Virus record (IMG/VR): IMGVR_UViG_3300029319_007156 | Span: 1 to 38,090 of that record | Length of the DNA stretch: 38,090 nt | Direction: 5' to 3' (one strand) | DNA from: a virus | Shown: piece after piece, positions 1 to 7,420 of the stretch | Layout of the letters: each line of letters opens with the position of its first letter | Numbering within the stretch: position 1 is the first letter of the stretch | The notes under the pieces: generated by a model | Database searches by the model: none | What the model saw: the letters and a program-made list of their open reading frames with translations, nothing else | What the model was told of the DNA's origin: nothing | Program-made: the position numbers and the translations under genes

Positions 1-121
1 CCCGATTACCCCACTTGAGGACTTGGATGAATGGCTTGAGGCAGGGAGAGGCGTATGCCTTGTACCTGAGCCAAGGATTTCATTATTGTGTACTAAGGGT
101 ATTGATTTTTGCGTCGTAGTC
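1..121. other. Left-edge segment, unassigned
   Basis: These bases lie downstream of the last minus-strand gene and look visibly more GC-rich than the rest of the window. An open frame on the plus strand enters from the edge and runs on into the antisense of the next gene; a minus-strand frame is also open to the edge but has no start codon. I recognise neither translation and see no terminator-like hairpin with a T-tract. It may be the edge of a gene or an untranslated spacer. Confidence 0.25.
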
Positions 122-403
122 TTACGTGAACATATCGTAGAACATCTTGCCGAAGAGACCCATAAATGCTGCGCTTATCGTTGTTCTCCATTTCTTCGTT
201 GATATTCTAAAGGCGCTATTCTCTTTTGTCTCGGCCCATAAGCCTTTGTGAGGGTCGAATAGATTTTCTTTGATGAACTTGATGTCCTGATATGATTTGA
301 TGTGTGCTTGGTCCATAGCCTGTTTTAAATCGTCTATGTCCTCTTTGATTGTATCTATCTTGTTGTGAATTAATTCAAACTCTTTTCTGTCTGCTTGATT
401 CAT
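122..403 (-). CDS. Small coiled-coil protein with C-terminal membrane segment
   Basis: Predicted protein of 93 residues, not recognised. The first half is strongly charged with heptad-like spacing (residues about 5-35), which suggests a coiled coil. The last 20 residues (from about W72) are hydrophobic and aromatic and could be a single membrane anchor. The ATG is preceded 10 bases upstream by a GGGGAG Shine-Dalgarno site, the strongest support for the start. It is separated from the upstream gene by 56 bases that contain an inverted repeat covering this site. A tail-anchored phage membrane protein is possible, but no function can be given. Confidence 0.65.
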   Translation of the reverse strand: MNQADRKEFELIHNKIDTIKEDIDDLKQAMDQAHIKSYQDIKFIKENLFDPHKGLWAETKENSAFRISTKKWRTTISAAFMGLFGKMFYDMFT

Positions 404-410
404 GGTTTTT

Positions 411-452
411 GGTCTCCCCTGTTTAGATAATCATATATAAATAGAAGAGACC
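411..452 (-). promoter_or_regulatory. Inverted repeat covering the ribosome binding site of the 93-residue gene
   Basis: Arms at 411-419 and 444-452 can pair on the minus-strand transcript as nine pairs (GGTCTCTTC with GGGGAGACC, two of them G-U), with an AT-rich loop of 24 bases. The downstream arm contains the GGGGAG Shine-Dalgarno of the gene ending at 122. Folding would hide that site, so the element could act as a translational switch, an mRNA stabiliser or a processing site. The pairing is seen in the sequence; the role is inference. The loop contains TATATA-like bases that could instead be a promoter box. Confidence 0.35.
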
Positions 453-459
453 GACCATT

Positions 460-672
460 TTAGTCCGAGACTACATCAACTATTTTTGATTTTTTAGATG
501 ATATTACCTCATAGGAATATGGACTATCTGTGAGCCATTTATATACCATCGCCTCACTTGCCGTGACGCTCTGAGCATTGACTAAATAGTTTCTTCTCAC
601 TTTTCTTAGCTTGATTCCTGACTTTGAAGATACCTCTTCTTCAAAAAGTACCTGTACTTCATAGTATTCCAT
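460..672 (-). CDS. DUF4494-like small phage protein
   Basis: Protein of 70 residues beginning MEYYEVQVLFEEE. The pattern (Y-x-V-x-V, a charged turn, then R-x-Y-L-V-x-A-x-S-V-T-x-x-E-A) resembles DUF4494, a short beta-rich family of unknown function found in Bacteroidota and marine T4-like phages. This assignment is from memory of the pattern and is tentative. The start follows AGAGG closely upstream. The gene sits 14 bases after the stop of the glycosyltransferase gene and is followed by the hairpin at 411-452. Confidence 0.6.
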   Translation of the reverse strand: MEYYEVQVLFEEEVSSKSGIKLRKVRRNYLVNAQSVTASEAMVYKWLTDSPYSYEVISSKKSKIVDVVSD

Positions 673-686
673 TACTACCTCTTTTG

Positions 687-2036
687 TTAATTTATTTCGT
701 AACTCAATATGACATCGTTACTTGCTTCTTGATATATGTCTTGATGATAGATTGGCCACTTGCCTTCTGTCCATTCAGGGTCTTCAAAGCCAAGTTCTAA
801 TATACGCTCGTGTATATCATATTCATAGGCCTCGTGAAATTGTCTTGACTTCTTATTCAAGTCCCAAGCATTTAAATCTTGACTATTCGTTCCCTTGTCT
901 ACATCTTTGGCTCTTTGTGTTGACCTGTATTGTATGTAACCTAATTTATTTAAATGTATCATTCGTGTGGCCAGGAACGTTCTTATTATTAACTCGTGGT
1001 CATCCATTATAGGTACATTTGAATTATGTCCTCCTACCTTGTGATACAATTCACGTTCCCATATTCTCACGTGATTAGGCATTCCTATATTGAATCTAAT
1101 TGATTTAGGTGTAATAGGAGCATTGACAGATGTAAGTATACCTGTGTCTTTGTCATAATCAGTATAGCCTGAGGCCCATTGATAACCATTTATCACGTGA
1201 CCATCTGCATCATAGTTACGATTTCTATGTGTCCATTTACCCCAATAGTTAGTGTATGACCTTATCTGATTCTCGGGTGATATCTCAACTGCATCAGAGT
1301 ATAAGAATCCTGCATCAGGATGTTTCTGAAATGCTTTTAATGAACTCTCTAATAAATCAGATAAAATATAATCATCGTGGTCAAATTCAACAAGATACTT
1401 GCCACGACATAGTGAGGCCGCTCTATATTTGACTTCTCCTATGTTGCCACCTGAGTAAGGAGTCATCTCAAATACTTTGACTCTGTAATCCTCTTCCTCT
1501 ATTCCTCTTGCTATATCTCGTGTCTCTTCATCGTCACTATCTAAAAGTATTACCCATTCCCAATAGGGATATGTTTGTAATTGTAAACTCTCAAAGGCTT
1601 TATACATTGGCCTACCTGTCATATATGCAGGAGTAAAAATAGAGAATAATGGAGTGTCTGAGTGTAGTTTTAAATTAATTTCTTCACGTATGAATTTACC
1701 ATATTGTGAATCAATATAAGTGGCCATGGTATCAATGTCTTGAAGCTCATTAAGGATGTGTCGCCATTTTATTTTGATGAGTGGGTTCTCTTTAGCTCTT
1801 AAAAGTTTACCAAAATCTTTCGTGTTACTCCCAATACTTAGAATAATATCAGGTTGTATGTGAGCCATATCACTCTCTAAATTTCTATCGGTAGATTTAC
1901 AATACATATAGACTTCAGTAGGATAATTTCCGTGAGTATTCCTTTGAGTTATGTGATAGGATGTTCCTATCTGTAGGCCGTCCCATTGACTCCCATATAC
2001 GAGAGCAGTGGTTCTTTTTGTAATTTTACCTGCCAT
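687..2036 (-). CDS. GT2-family glycosyltransferase with unassigned N-terminal region
   Basis: Protein of 449 residues. From about residue 130 it shows a GT-A fold of glycosyltransferase family 2: SIFTPAYMTGRPM at the first strand, a QTYPYWEWVILLDSDD segment that binds the nucleotide sugar, and EFDHDD as the metal-binding DxD-like motif, followed by an acceptor-side PIMDDHELI motif like the ED acid region. Residues 1-125 are not recognised and may be a separate small domain. It probably transfers a sugar onto a growing glycan in the cytoplasm. Its start overlaps the previous stop as TAATG, so it is translationally coupled. Confidence 0.85.
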   Translation of the reverse strand: MAGKITKRTTALVYGSQWDGLQIGTSYHITQRNTHGNYPTEVYMYCKSTDRNLESDMAHIQPDIILSIGSNTKDFGKLLRAKENPLIKIKWRHILNELQDIDTMATYIDSQYGKFIREEINLKLHSDTPLFSIFTPAYMTGRPMYKAFESLQLQTYPYWEWVILLDSDDEETRDIARGIEEEDYRVKVFEMTPYSGGNIGEVKYRAASLCRGKYLVEFDHDDYILSDLLESSLKAFQKHPDAGFLYSDAVEISPENQIRSYTNYWGKWTHRNRNYDADGHVINGYQWASGYTDYDKDTGILTSVNAPITPKSIRFNIGMPNHVRIWERELYHKVGGHNSNVPIMDDHELIIRTFLATRMIHLNKLGYIQYRSTQRAKDVDKGTNSQDLNAWDLNKKSRQFHEAYEYDIHERILELGFEDPEWTEGKWPIYHQDIYQEASNDVILSYEIN

Positions 2037-2302
2037 TAGTAGTCAAACTCGTCATCAGGTCCTGAAGGTTCATCCTTCCACCATTCATATTTTCTCTTTT
2101 CTAATTGTCTATTCTGTAGACTATTTTTAAAGTGGAATTCATATTCTGTATTGGTCATAACTTTCCATATTTTGTCAAATTCTTCTTCTTCTAATTGTTT
2201 TACACCAAGAAAGTATGCCTTTGCACTAACTTTACCATATCCTGAATGTAACTCAGCTGATGTATTTATATTGTCATATTTATCTACTAACACCCATTTC
2301 AT
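2036..2302 (-). CDS. Hypothetical acidic protein, 88 residues
   Basis: Not recognised. The protein is acidic, with W residues near both ends (MKWVLVDKYDN at the start, YEWWKDEP near the end) and a predicted helical middle. A GGAG site lies just upstream of the ATG, four bases after the lipoprotein stop. It is coupled to the following GT2 gene by TAATG. No membrane segment or signal peptide is visible. No function is offered. Confidence 0.6.
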   Translation of the reverse strand: MKWVLVDKYDNINTSAELHSGYGKVSAKAYFLGVKQLEEEEFDKIWKVMTNTEYEFHFKNSLQNRQLEKRKYEWWKDEPSGPDDEFDY

Positions 2303-2306
2303 TTTA

Positions 2307-2852
2307 TCACTCCAAATGTATTTTCAAACTATCTTCTACTCTTTCACTCCTCCATTCATCATAATAACTATAATATAAAACAAAAGTCTCTCCCCTCATA
2401 GACCTTACAGGCGCTATCCAATTTGATGTCTCACCATCTGTTCCTGTCATTGATGAGATGTTAGTTGTAGGTACTAAATCGTGTACTCCTCCTCCTGTGA
2501 CATATGTGGTATCATACGCAACATATTCTACATTATCAGTTAAATTTCTATGTATAAAATAACCTAACGTGTCATTCAACTGCCAAAACAAATTAGAGGC
2601 AAATCTTATAGGCACAAACTCTTCGGGTACACCATCTCGTGTAACTGAAAAGTCTACCTTTGCTAATGTTTGCCAATTACTGCCACTTAATTCAAGTTCA
2701 TATATACCATCACCATTTGCATCAGGCATATTACAATAAGGCTTTACGTCTAAAGGACTATATTCTTCAGGTCCTAATGAACAGCCTATTAGTAATAGAC
2801 TATAAACGGTTAGAATGCTTCTTATTAAACTTTTTCTTACGTTTAGGTTCAT
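2307..2852 (-). CDS. Predicted lipoprotein of unknown function
   Basis: Protein of 181 residues with a classic type II signal peptide: positive N-terminus (R6, K7, R11), hydrophobic run, and lipobox L-I-G-C with the lipidated cysteine at C24. The mature part is rich in beta-type residues, T, Y and D, and contains a calcium-loop-like DANGDG near residues 44-49; I do not recognise a family. A strong AAGGAG site precedes the ATG, and the first 53 bases overlap the gene upstream. Known phage lipoproteins often block superinfection at the cell surface (for example T5 Llp); that role here is inference. It implies a diderm host with lipoprotein export. Confidence 0.75.
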   Translation of the reverse strand: MNLNVRKSLIRSILTVYSLLLIGCSLGPEEYSPLDVKPYCNMPDANGDGIYELELSGSNWQTLAKVDFSVTRDGVPEEFVPIRFASNLFWQLNDTLGYFIHRNLTDNVEYVAYDTTYVTGGGVHDLVPTTNISSMTGTDGETSNWIAPVRSMRGETFVLYYSYYDEWRSERVEDSLKIHLE

Positions 2853-2970
2853 AGTTTGATTTCTCCTTCTTTCTTTTTACTTTGTTTTTAGTTCTTTGTT
2901 CTTTAACCAACTCATCTTCTAAATCTTGTATGTATGGGTCAAGATAATCATCTATGTATTCTTCCATCAT
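2800..2970 (-). CDS. Small acidic/basic bipartite protein, 56 residues
   Basis: The frame opens with GTG at 2985, but I prefer ATG at 2970, which overlaps the previous stop (ATGATG over TGA) and has AAAGGA just upstream. The N-terminal half is acidic (MMEEYIDDYLD) and the C-terminal half is extremely lysine/arginine rich, so the peptide is strongly bipolar and could bind nucleic acid or a membrane surface. It overlaps the lipoprotein gene by 53 bases in another frame, so it may be a low-complexity open frame rather than a translated gene. Confidence 0.45.
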   Translation of the reverse strand: MMEEYIDDYLDPYIQDLEDELVKEQRTKNKVKRKKEKSNYEPKRKKKFNKKHSNRL

Positions 2971-3197
2971 TGCGTCCTTTGCCACTTTAGTTTACTCGTT
3001 TCAGTTAGAAACTTGCCAACACTCATTCTTTTGTTTGCCGAGTTGATTATTACTATTGAATCAACTAAGCCATTGTCAACGAGTTTCTGCATCGTTACCA
3101 TAGCAGTAGTAGGATAAAACTTACCATAAGACTCTTCTCCAATCTCAAGAGGATTGTCTTCGGTAATTAATTGGTCACAGGTTAAATAATAATTCAT
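2967..3197 (-). CDS. Hypothetical protein, 76 residues
   Basis: Not recognised. The ATG at 3197 shares one base with the preceding TGA (TGATG), giving translational coupling to the kinase/glycosyltransferase gene; an in-frame GTG one codon earlier is less likely. The sequence (NYYLTCDQLITEDN, then PTTAMVTMQKLVDNGLVDS) looks like a small alpha/beta protein with a helix typical of winged or ribbon folds. There is no signal peptide or membrane segment. Confidence 0.55.
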   Translation of the reverse strand: MNYYLTCDQLITEDNPLEIGEESYGKFYPTTAMVTMQKLVDNGLVDSIVIINSANKRMSVGKFLTETSKLKWQRTQ

Positions 3198-4936
3198 CAC
3201 TTGAAAACAGAATTTACTAATAAATCTACCTGATTGTCAAGTCTTTTTATTTTTATTTTTAAACAATCTATTGCTGCTTCCATATCCTGTTCACCACTAT
3301 CTTTTATTATCAAATTTAAGTTTTGTATCACGTTTTGAAATGTTGCATCATTGATAAGATTACCATCAACTTCTACCTCAATATCATTGAAACACTTTGA
3401 ATCATACTTCAACATCTTGGCACCTAAATCATAATGAGTCTGAGGCTGTTCCTTGTTAATGTATTCTTGTATCAACTTCTCATCTTCTAAATATATGTTA
3501 GAGAACCAAGGCTCAAGAGCTGTCAACAACTTCATATTACAATTAGTAATCTTTAGACCTATGTTGTACTTAGGATTGATTATAGGATGTAATAATTGGT
3601 CGTGATTTACCATAGAGCCCCATTTTCTGATAAAGTTTCTCGTTGACCTCATATTCTGAACTAACCATTCATCACTTTCCCTATCTTTCATAAATACTTG
3701 ACCATCAGGATTCCTCTTGGCTCCATCTTTGAATCGTGAACCTCTACAAGTCATATGATATACAAAGCCGTTCCACGTTTGAATAAATTCGTATCCTGCT
3801 AATTTGAATCTATTGAAGATGTCCGAGTCTTCTTTTGATTGAGGAGCAAACAATGGGTCGTGACCTCCTATTTTCAAAAAGTCATCTTTGTATATGGCCC
3901 AAGGAGCAAATATACCATTGGTAATCTTATCATCCTTTTTGCCTCGTAGCCAAGTCATTAACTCCTGTTCTTTGAACTCTTCAGGTTCTATACCAAAGTC
4001 TTGTAATATTTTTTCAGGACCATCAGGATGTAGAGGAGGTTCTATTCTCGTTAATGATACAACTCTTCCCGGTTTGATGTATTTATTGACCTCTTCATCA
4101 AGACCTGGACAAGCGTACATATCAGCGTGATATATCATCACGATATCATTTGTCGCCATATCTACCAATGTATCATATAGTATTGTGTGTCCTAATCTTG
4201 TAGGCCCTTCATTCCTATGTATCTTTACATTAGGGTCTTTTTCTTTTATCTCTTGCATCCATTCCCACGTGCCATCATCAGAGAAATCATCGGCCCAACA
4301 TATTTCGTGTACGTATCCTAAATTCTTTCTGATACTATTATATGACCATTGTAAATACTTTAAATTGTTTCTACTTGGTTGAATAAAACTTATTGGTTTC
4401 ATATTGACTCTTTGTATTTCTTTTATTAGATTTGTTTGTAACTTGTATGGCTTTAGTTCGCCTTGTTCTTCGTTCATTATATGTAAGTCTTGGACATTAT
4501 AACAACTCTCTAAATCAATTAGACTTATTTTACCATCAGGAGTCTTTATTATATTTATGGGAACAAAATCGTAAAATACAATATTTTTTTCAATGGCTGT
4601 TTTCTTATACAACTCTACAAAGTCCTGAGGTATCGTTGTTGTAGTTAATACTTGACCTTTCACCGTCACGTATCCTATCATCATACCATCATCATCACTA
4701 ATCAAGTGTGTAAGTGCTGGTGCCAATTCTTTGAAGAAGCCTTTCATCAAAGCCTCTTGAAAGTTCCAACGTCTTATGTAATCAGGGTGAAATATCTTAT
4801 AACACTTTTCACCATCTGTGTACGTCACACGACCATGGTTCTGTCCATTTCTCTCGTCTAATACCCTATCATATTTGTTATTGCCTAAGACTTCAAGTGA
4901 TGAAAAGTCTATATCTTTTAATTCAATGATGTCCAA
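3197..4936 (-). CDS. Kinase-like domain fused to GT2 glycosyltransferase
   Basis: Protein of 579 residues starting with TTG, preceded by a GGTGG-type site. Residues 1-150 resemble a small protein-kinase fold: K47 in CYKIF (beta-3 lysine), a catalytic-loop-like D123 with N128 in FYDFVPINII, and D141-L-E in place of DFG. From about 180 a GT2 domain follows: FIQPSRNNLKYLQWS, WADDFSDDGT, and YHADMY as the metal site (about 269-274), then the acceptor region with a GGHDPLFAPQSKEDSD motif. The C-terminal 150 residues are unassigned. The kinase part may phosphorylate a sugar or be a degenerate regulatory domain. Its start overlaps the oxygenase stop by 19 bases. Confidence 0.8.
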   Translation of the reverse strand: MDIIELKDIDFSSLEVLGNNKYDRVLDERNGQNHGRVTYTDGEKCYKIFHPDYIRRWNFQEALMKGFFKELAPALTHLISDDDGMMIGYVTVKGQVLTTTTIPQDFVELYKKTAIEKNIVFYDFVPINIIKTPDGKISLIDLESCYNVQDLHIMNEEQGELKPYKLQTNLIKEIQRVNMKPISFIQPSRNNLKYLQWSYNSIRKNLGYVHEICWADDFSDDGTWEWMQEIKEKDPNVKIHRNEGPTRLGHTILYDTLVDMATNDIVMIYHADMYACPGLDEEVNKYIKPGRVVSLTRIEPPLHPDGPEKILQDFGIEPEEFKEQELMTWLRGKKDDKITNGIFAPWAIYKDDFLKIGGHDPLFAPQSKEDSDIFNRFKLAGYEFIQTWNGFVYHMTCRGSRFKDGAKRNPDGQVFMKDRESDEWLVQNMRSTRNFIRKWGSMVNHDQLLHPIINPKYNIGLKITNCNMKLLTALEPWFSNIYLEDEKLIQEYINKEQPQTHYDLGAKMLKYDSKCFNDIEVEVDGNLINDATFQNVIQNLNLIIKDSGEQDMEAAIDCLKIKIKRLDNQVDLLVNSVFK

Positions 4937-5559
4937 TATCCACCTACTTCCATTTCTGTTATATCGTTTATTGACCTCTTGCCTTTTGTATCAAGTTCAG
5001 ATTCATCTACAACTCTAAAATCCAAAGAGATTCGTGTTTGACCTGTAGTGTTCTGTACGTTACCATGTTTGATTACAGAGCCTTTCCATAAATAATATTC
5101 ACCATATTCTGCCTCAAGATTAGTAATCATAGACTTAGGATACTCAACAAATATGGTTGAAGTATCGTAGGCGTCTGTGAAGGGTAAAAATATATTCCAT
5201 TCGTGTTTTGAATGATTGTAATCAGAATCTACGTGCCACTCTCCTACTGCCTTACCTCCGGGAGCGTGAACTCTAAATGTTGGTATGGTTTGATACAATG
5301 GATTCTCATAACCAAGTTCTTCACATATTGGCTCTACAAAGGGAACGTATATCTTCATAAACTCTTCCCATTCAGGAGTCTTATCGTGAAAGTGACTATA
5401 GAATCTTTTGTGTAACTCTGTGCTTTGGTCCTTTTCCCTATCAAGAAGGACTATGTCCATTCTTTCGTGTATAGTAGGAAAATCAATTTCGCCTATCATC
5501 TCCTGTACAGGTATGATGAAAGGAAAAACTTTGGTATCGTAATGATAGTGACTAATCAT
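4918..5559 (-). CDS. StrG-like 2OG-Fe(II) oxygenase
   Basis: Protein of 213 residues with a double-stranded beta-helix oxygenase signature: iron ligands H109-x-D111 in GEWHVDSD and H165 in IKHGN, and the 2-oxoglutarate arginine R176 in TRISLDFR. The pattern, including the following NIFLPFTDAYDTS, resembles StrG-type proteins of streptomycin clusters and related carbohydrate-linked oxygenases. It would hydroxylate a small molecule or sugar in the cytoplasm using O2 and 2-oxoglutarate; the substrate is unknown. It begins directly after the previous stop and sits among glycosyltransferases, so a sugar or sugar-nucleotide substrate is a reasonable inference. Confidence 0.75.
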   Translation of the reverse strand: MISHYHYDTKVFPFIIPVQEMIGEIDFPTIHERMDIVLLDREKDQSTELHKRFYSHFHDKTPEWEEFMKIYVPFVEPICEELGYENPLYQTIPTFRVHAPGGKAVGEWHVDSDYNHSKHEWNIFLPFTDAYDTSTIFVEYPKSMITNLEAEYGEYYLWKGSVIKHGNVQNTTGQTRISLDFRVVDESELDTKGKRSINDITEMEVGGYWTSLN

Positions 5560-6363
5560 CTACTCAACCTCTGTCTCTATACCTCTCAAGTAATCAATAA
5601 AGACATCAGGTTGAACATTTAATTGTTCCATAATTCTTCTATTTAATTTTATGTTATCGTCTCGTACACTTTCTATTGATACGTTTGATTCTCTCGCAAT
5701 CTTTCTATCAGGTCTTGTAATCATATCTCTTGAGCCTGCCCAATGATGATAAACTAAGTCATCATAGACACCGAAATATAGAGGGTGTAAGTTGACCTCG
5801 TTTGTTCTTTCAAGTGGATGCCATTTGATGTTATTTTCTTCTAACCAATGAACTACACCTCCCCACCAATTAGAGTGATGGTCTTCTAACAACTCACTCA
5901 TTTGATAGGCTAATTTTGTATTTAACAACTCCACAGGAAAGGCCCATAAGGCAGGATGTGGTGTATGATATGTAGTGTCCCATTCGTGTTCAGGTTCTTT
6001 GAGTGAAACAAATTGATGTTTATTTACCAATTCTATGAAGGACTCATCAATATCATTTATTAAAAAGGCATCAGAATCTAATCTTAAAAATATATCACCT
6101 GGTTCAGCGTGTTTCAAGATTTCAGGTATGATATATCTGTGACCATCTGTCAAATGAAAGTTACCACTTTTATGTGCGTGTTTTCCCTTTTCTTCAACTA
6201 AAAAAACATCCCATTCATTCTCCCACTTTCTATAACTATCCTCATCCATATGTGAATATACAGAATATGTTTTATATGGTACTTTAATATGTTTGTGTAT
6301 TGATTTTATTTGTAACTCTGACCATTTGTCATCGCCATAATGTAGACTAAAAACGTGTATCAT
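5560..6363 (-). CDS. Putative GT-A fold glycosyltransferase
   Basis: Protein of 267 residues. An N-terminal strand/helix (MIHVFSLHYGDDKWSELQI) is followed by a central DxD motif in IFLRLDSDAFLI (about residues 91-102), which in GT-A enzymes binds the metal and nucleotide sugar. The WGGVVHWLEE segment and the later LVYHHWAGS histidines resemble the acceptor and metal-ligand region of small capsule and LPS transferases. I do not recognise the exact family. It is coupled to the nucleosidase gene by an ATGA overlap. Confidence 0.6.
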   Translation of the reverse strand: MIHVFSLHYGDDKWSELQIKSIHKHIKVPYKTYSVYSHMDEDSYRKWENEWDVFLVEEKGKHAHKSGNFHLTDGHRYIIPEILKHAEPGDIFLRLDSDAFLINDIDESFIELVNKHQFVSLKEPEHEWDTTYHTPHPALWAFPVELLNTKLAYQMSELLEDHHSNWWGGVVHWLEENNIKWHPLERTNEVNLHPLYFGVYDDLVYHHWAGSRDMITRPDRKIARESNVSIESVRDDNIKLNRRIMEQLNVQPDVFIDYLRGIETEVE

Positions 6364-6953
6364 AATTTATTTACTACCTTTCCGATAAACTCTTCTATGC
6401 CATCAGCTAAGTTGGCTTCCCAATCTTCGTGAGCCTGTTCATCGGCTCCATCTGTAATATATTTAAAAGATATAAAAGGAATGTCAAAATGATGACAAAC
6501 TTTGGCTAAGGCATAGGCTTCCATATCTACAACTTCACCATAGTATTGACTCCTATCCTCTACAAAAGAATCTCCTGTACCACAAGTAGCTTTTCTACCT
6601 ATCGGGTTGAATTCACTCGTAGATTGTATCGTGATAGGAGGCTTGTCTTCAAAAGGAGTTTCACCTCTCATAAAACCAAGACCTGTAACATCCATATCCC
6701 TTTGTATGAATTTTGTACAATCAACTAAAGTTTTCTTTTTTATCTTTCTTGAACCAGCAGTTCCATAGTTTATGACAAGATTTAATCTTGCATCATAATT
6801 TATACTACCTTCAACTGCCAATCTTCTTGTTAAATTATAAGCCGCATTAACTTTTCCTACTCCTGTAATTAATAGATTATGCGGCTTCCAATCATCTAAT
6901 TTACCCTGCGTTTCTACCTCGAGGGCTGAAACAATCAAAACATTACTTCTCAT
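6360..6953 (-). CDS. MTA/SAH-type nucleosidase (PNP_UDP_1 family)
   Basis: I chose ATG 6953 (GGAG site 8 bases upstream); this 197-residue form starts MRSNVLIVSALEVET as in the family. The catalytic residues of 5'-methylthioadenosine/S-adenosylhomocysteine nucleosidase are present: acidic E12, the ribose-binding M144-E145 in VVDMEA, and the general acid D168 in YITDGAD. Such enzymes split adenine from MTA, SAH or 5'-deoxyadenosine. A futalosine hydrolase or another nucleosidase is possible. The adenine phosphoribosyltransferase gene lies three genes upstream in the same transcript, which suggests adenine recycling. It overlaps the 64-residue gene by 11 bases. Confidence 0.85.
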   Translation of the reverse strand: MRSNVLIVSALEVETQGKLDDWKPHNLLITGVGKVNAAYNLTRRLAVEGSINYDARLNLVINYGTAGSRKIKKKTLVDCTKFIQRDMDVTGLGFMRGETPFEDKPPITIQSTSEFNPIGRKATCGTGDSFVEDRSQYYGEVVDMEAYALAKVCHHFDIPFISFKYITDGADEQAHEDWEANLADGIEEFIGKVVNKL

Positions 6954-7137
6954 CAAATAACTCCATTTGTTTAGGGTTCGGTTTATTCCAATACTTAAAC
7001 CATTTACCATCTTCATCAATCCAATCATCCCAATTATATTCTGCCATCTGTATTTGTATCGCCTTTAACATATCAGGTGTCAAGTGGTCTGCCGAATGTA
7101 ATATAAGTGGTAACTTACTATGTCTTATTGTTTTCAT
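6943..7137 (-). CDS. Hypothetical protein, 64 residues
   Basis: Small hydrophilic protein (MKTIRHSKLPLILHSADHL at the start, tryptophan-rich WDDWIDEDGKWFKYW in the middle, KQMELFDEK at the end). No family recognised and no cysteine motif. It sits between the DUF5522-like gene and the nucleosidase and overlaps the latter by 11 bases, so it is probably co-translated with the purine-salvage genes; whether it helps them is unknown. Confidence 0.55.
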   Translation of the reverse strand: MKTIRHSKLPLILHSADHLTPDMLKAIQIQMAEYNWDDWIDEDGKWFKYWNKPNPKQMELFDEK

Positions 7138-7144
7138 TCTGCCA

Positions 7145-7420
7145 TCATCTATTCTTATCTTGTATTGAAATTACACGAACCATCTCATCCCAAACTTCAT
7201 CTCGTTTATCTCTACGTTCTTGTACTTTAGGTCCCCACTTAGTCATAAACTCTTTTATAGTCTGTTCTAAGTCTGTTATTCTTTTATCTAACTTGTCAAG
7301 TTTCTCTACAGCTTCTCTTGTCATAGTATTACCTTTTTTGTGTTTAGGGTCGTAGGGACACATTAAACATCCGTGTCCACAACAATACCCTCTCTCTAAT
7401 AAAAATTCTCGGGATAACAT
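7145..7420 (-). CDS. DUF5522-like cysteine-rich motif plus coiled coil
   Basis: Protein of 91 residues. Residues 8-27 hold a compact cysteine motif, GYCCGHGCLMCPYDPKHKKG, very like the core of DUF5522, a short conserved family of unknown function whose cysteines may bind metal. Residues 33-75 are charged with heptad spacing (AVEKLDKLDKRITDLEQ), indicating a coiled coil, so this looks like a metal-binding knob with a dimerising tail. The start overlaps the adenine phosphoribosyltransferase stop as TAATG. The family assignment is from motif memory only. Confidence 0.6.
   Translation of the reverse strand: MLSREFLLERGYCCGHGCLMCPYDPKHKKGNTMTREAVEKLDKLDKRITDLEQTIKEFMTKWGPKVQERRDKRDEVWDEMVRVISIQDKNR

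Noticed and set aside
433-443. Plus-strand TATATAAATA resembling a T4 late promoter
   Set aside because: No supported gene is read on the plus strand downstream; it lies in the loop of the inverted repeat at 411-452.
3197-3650. C-terminal part of the kinase-GT2 protein as a separate gene
   Set aside because: The frame is continuous with the GT2 domain and no internal start with a ribosome site was noted.
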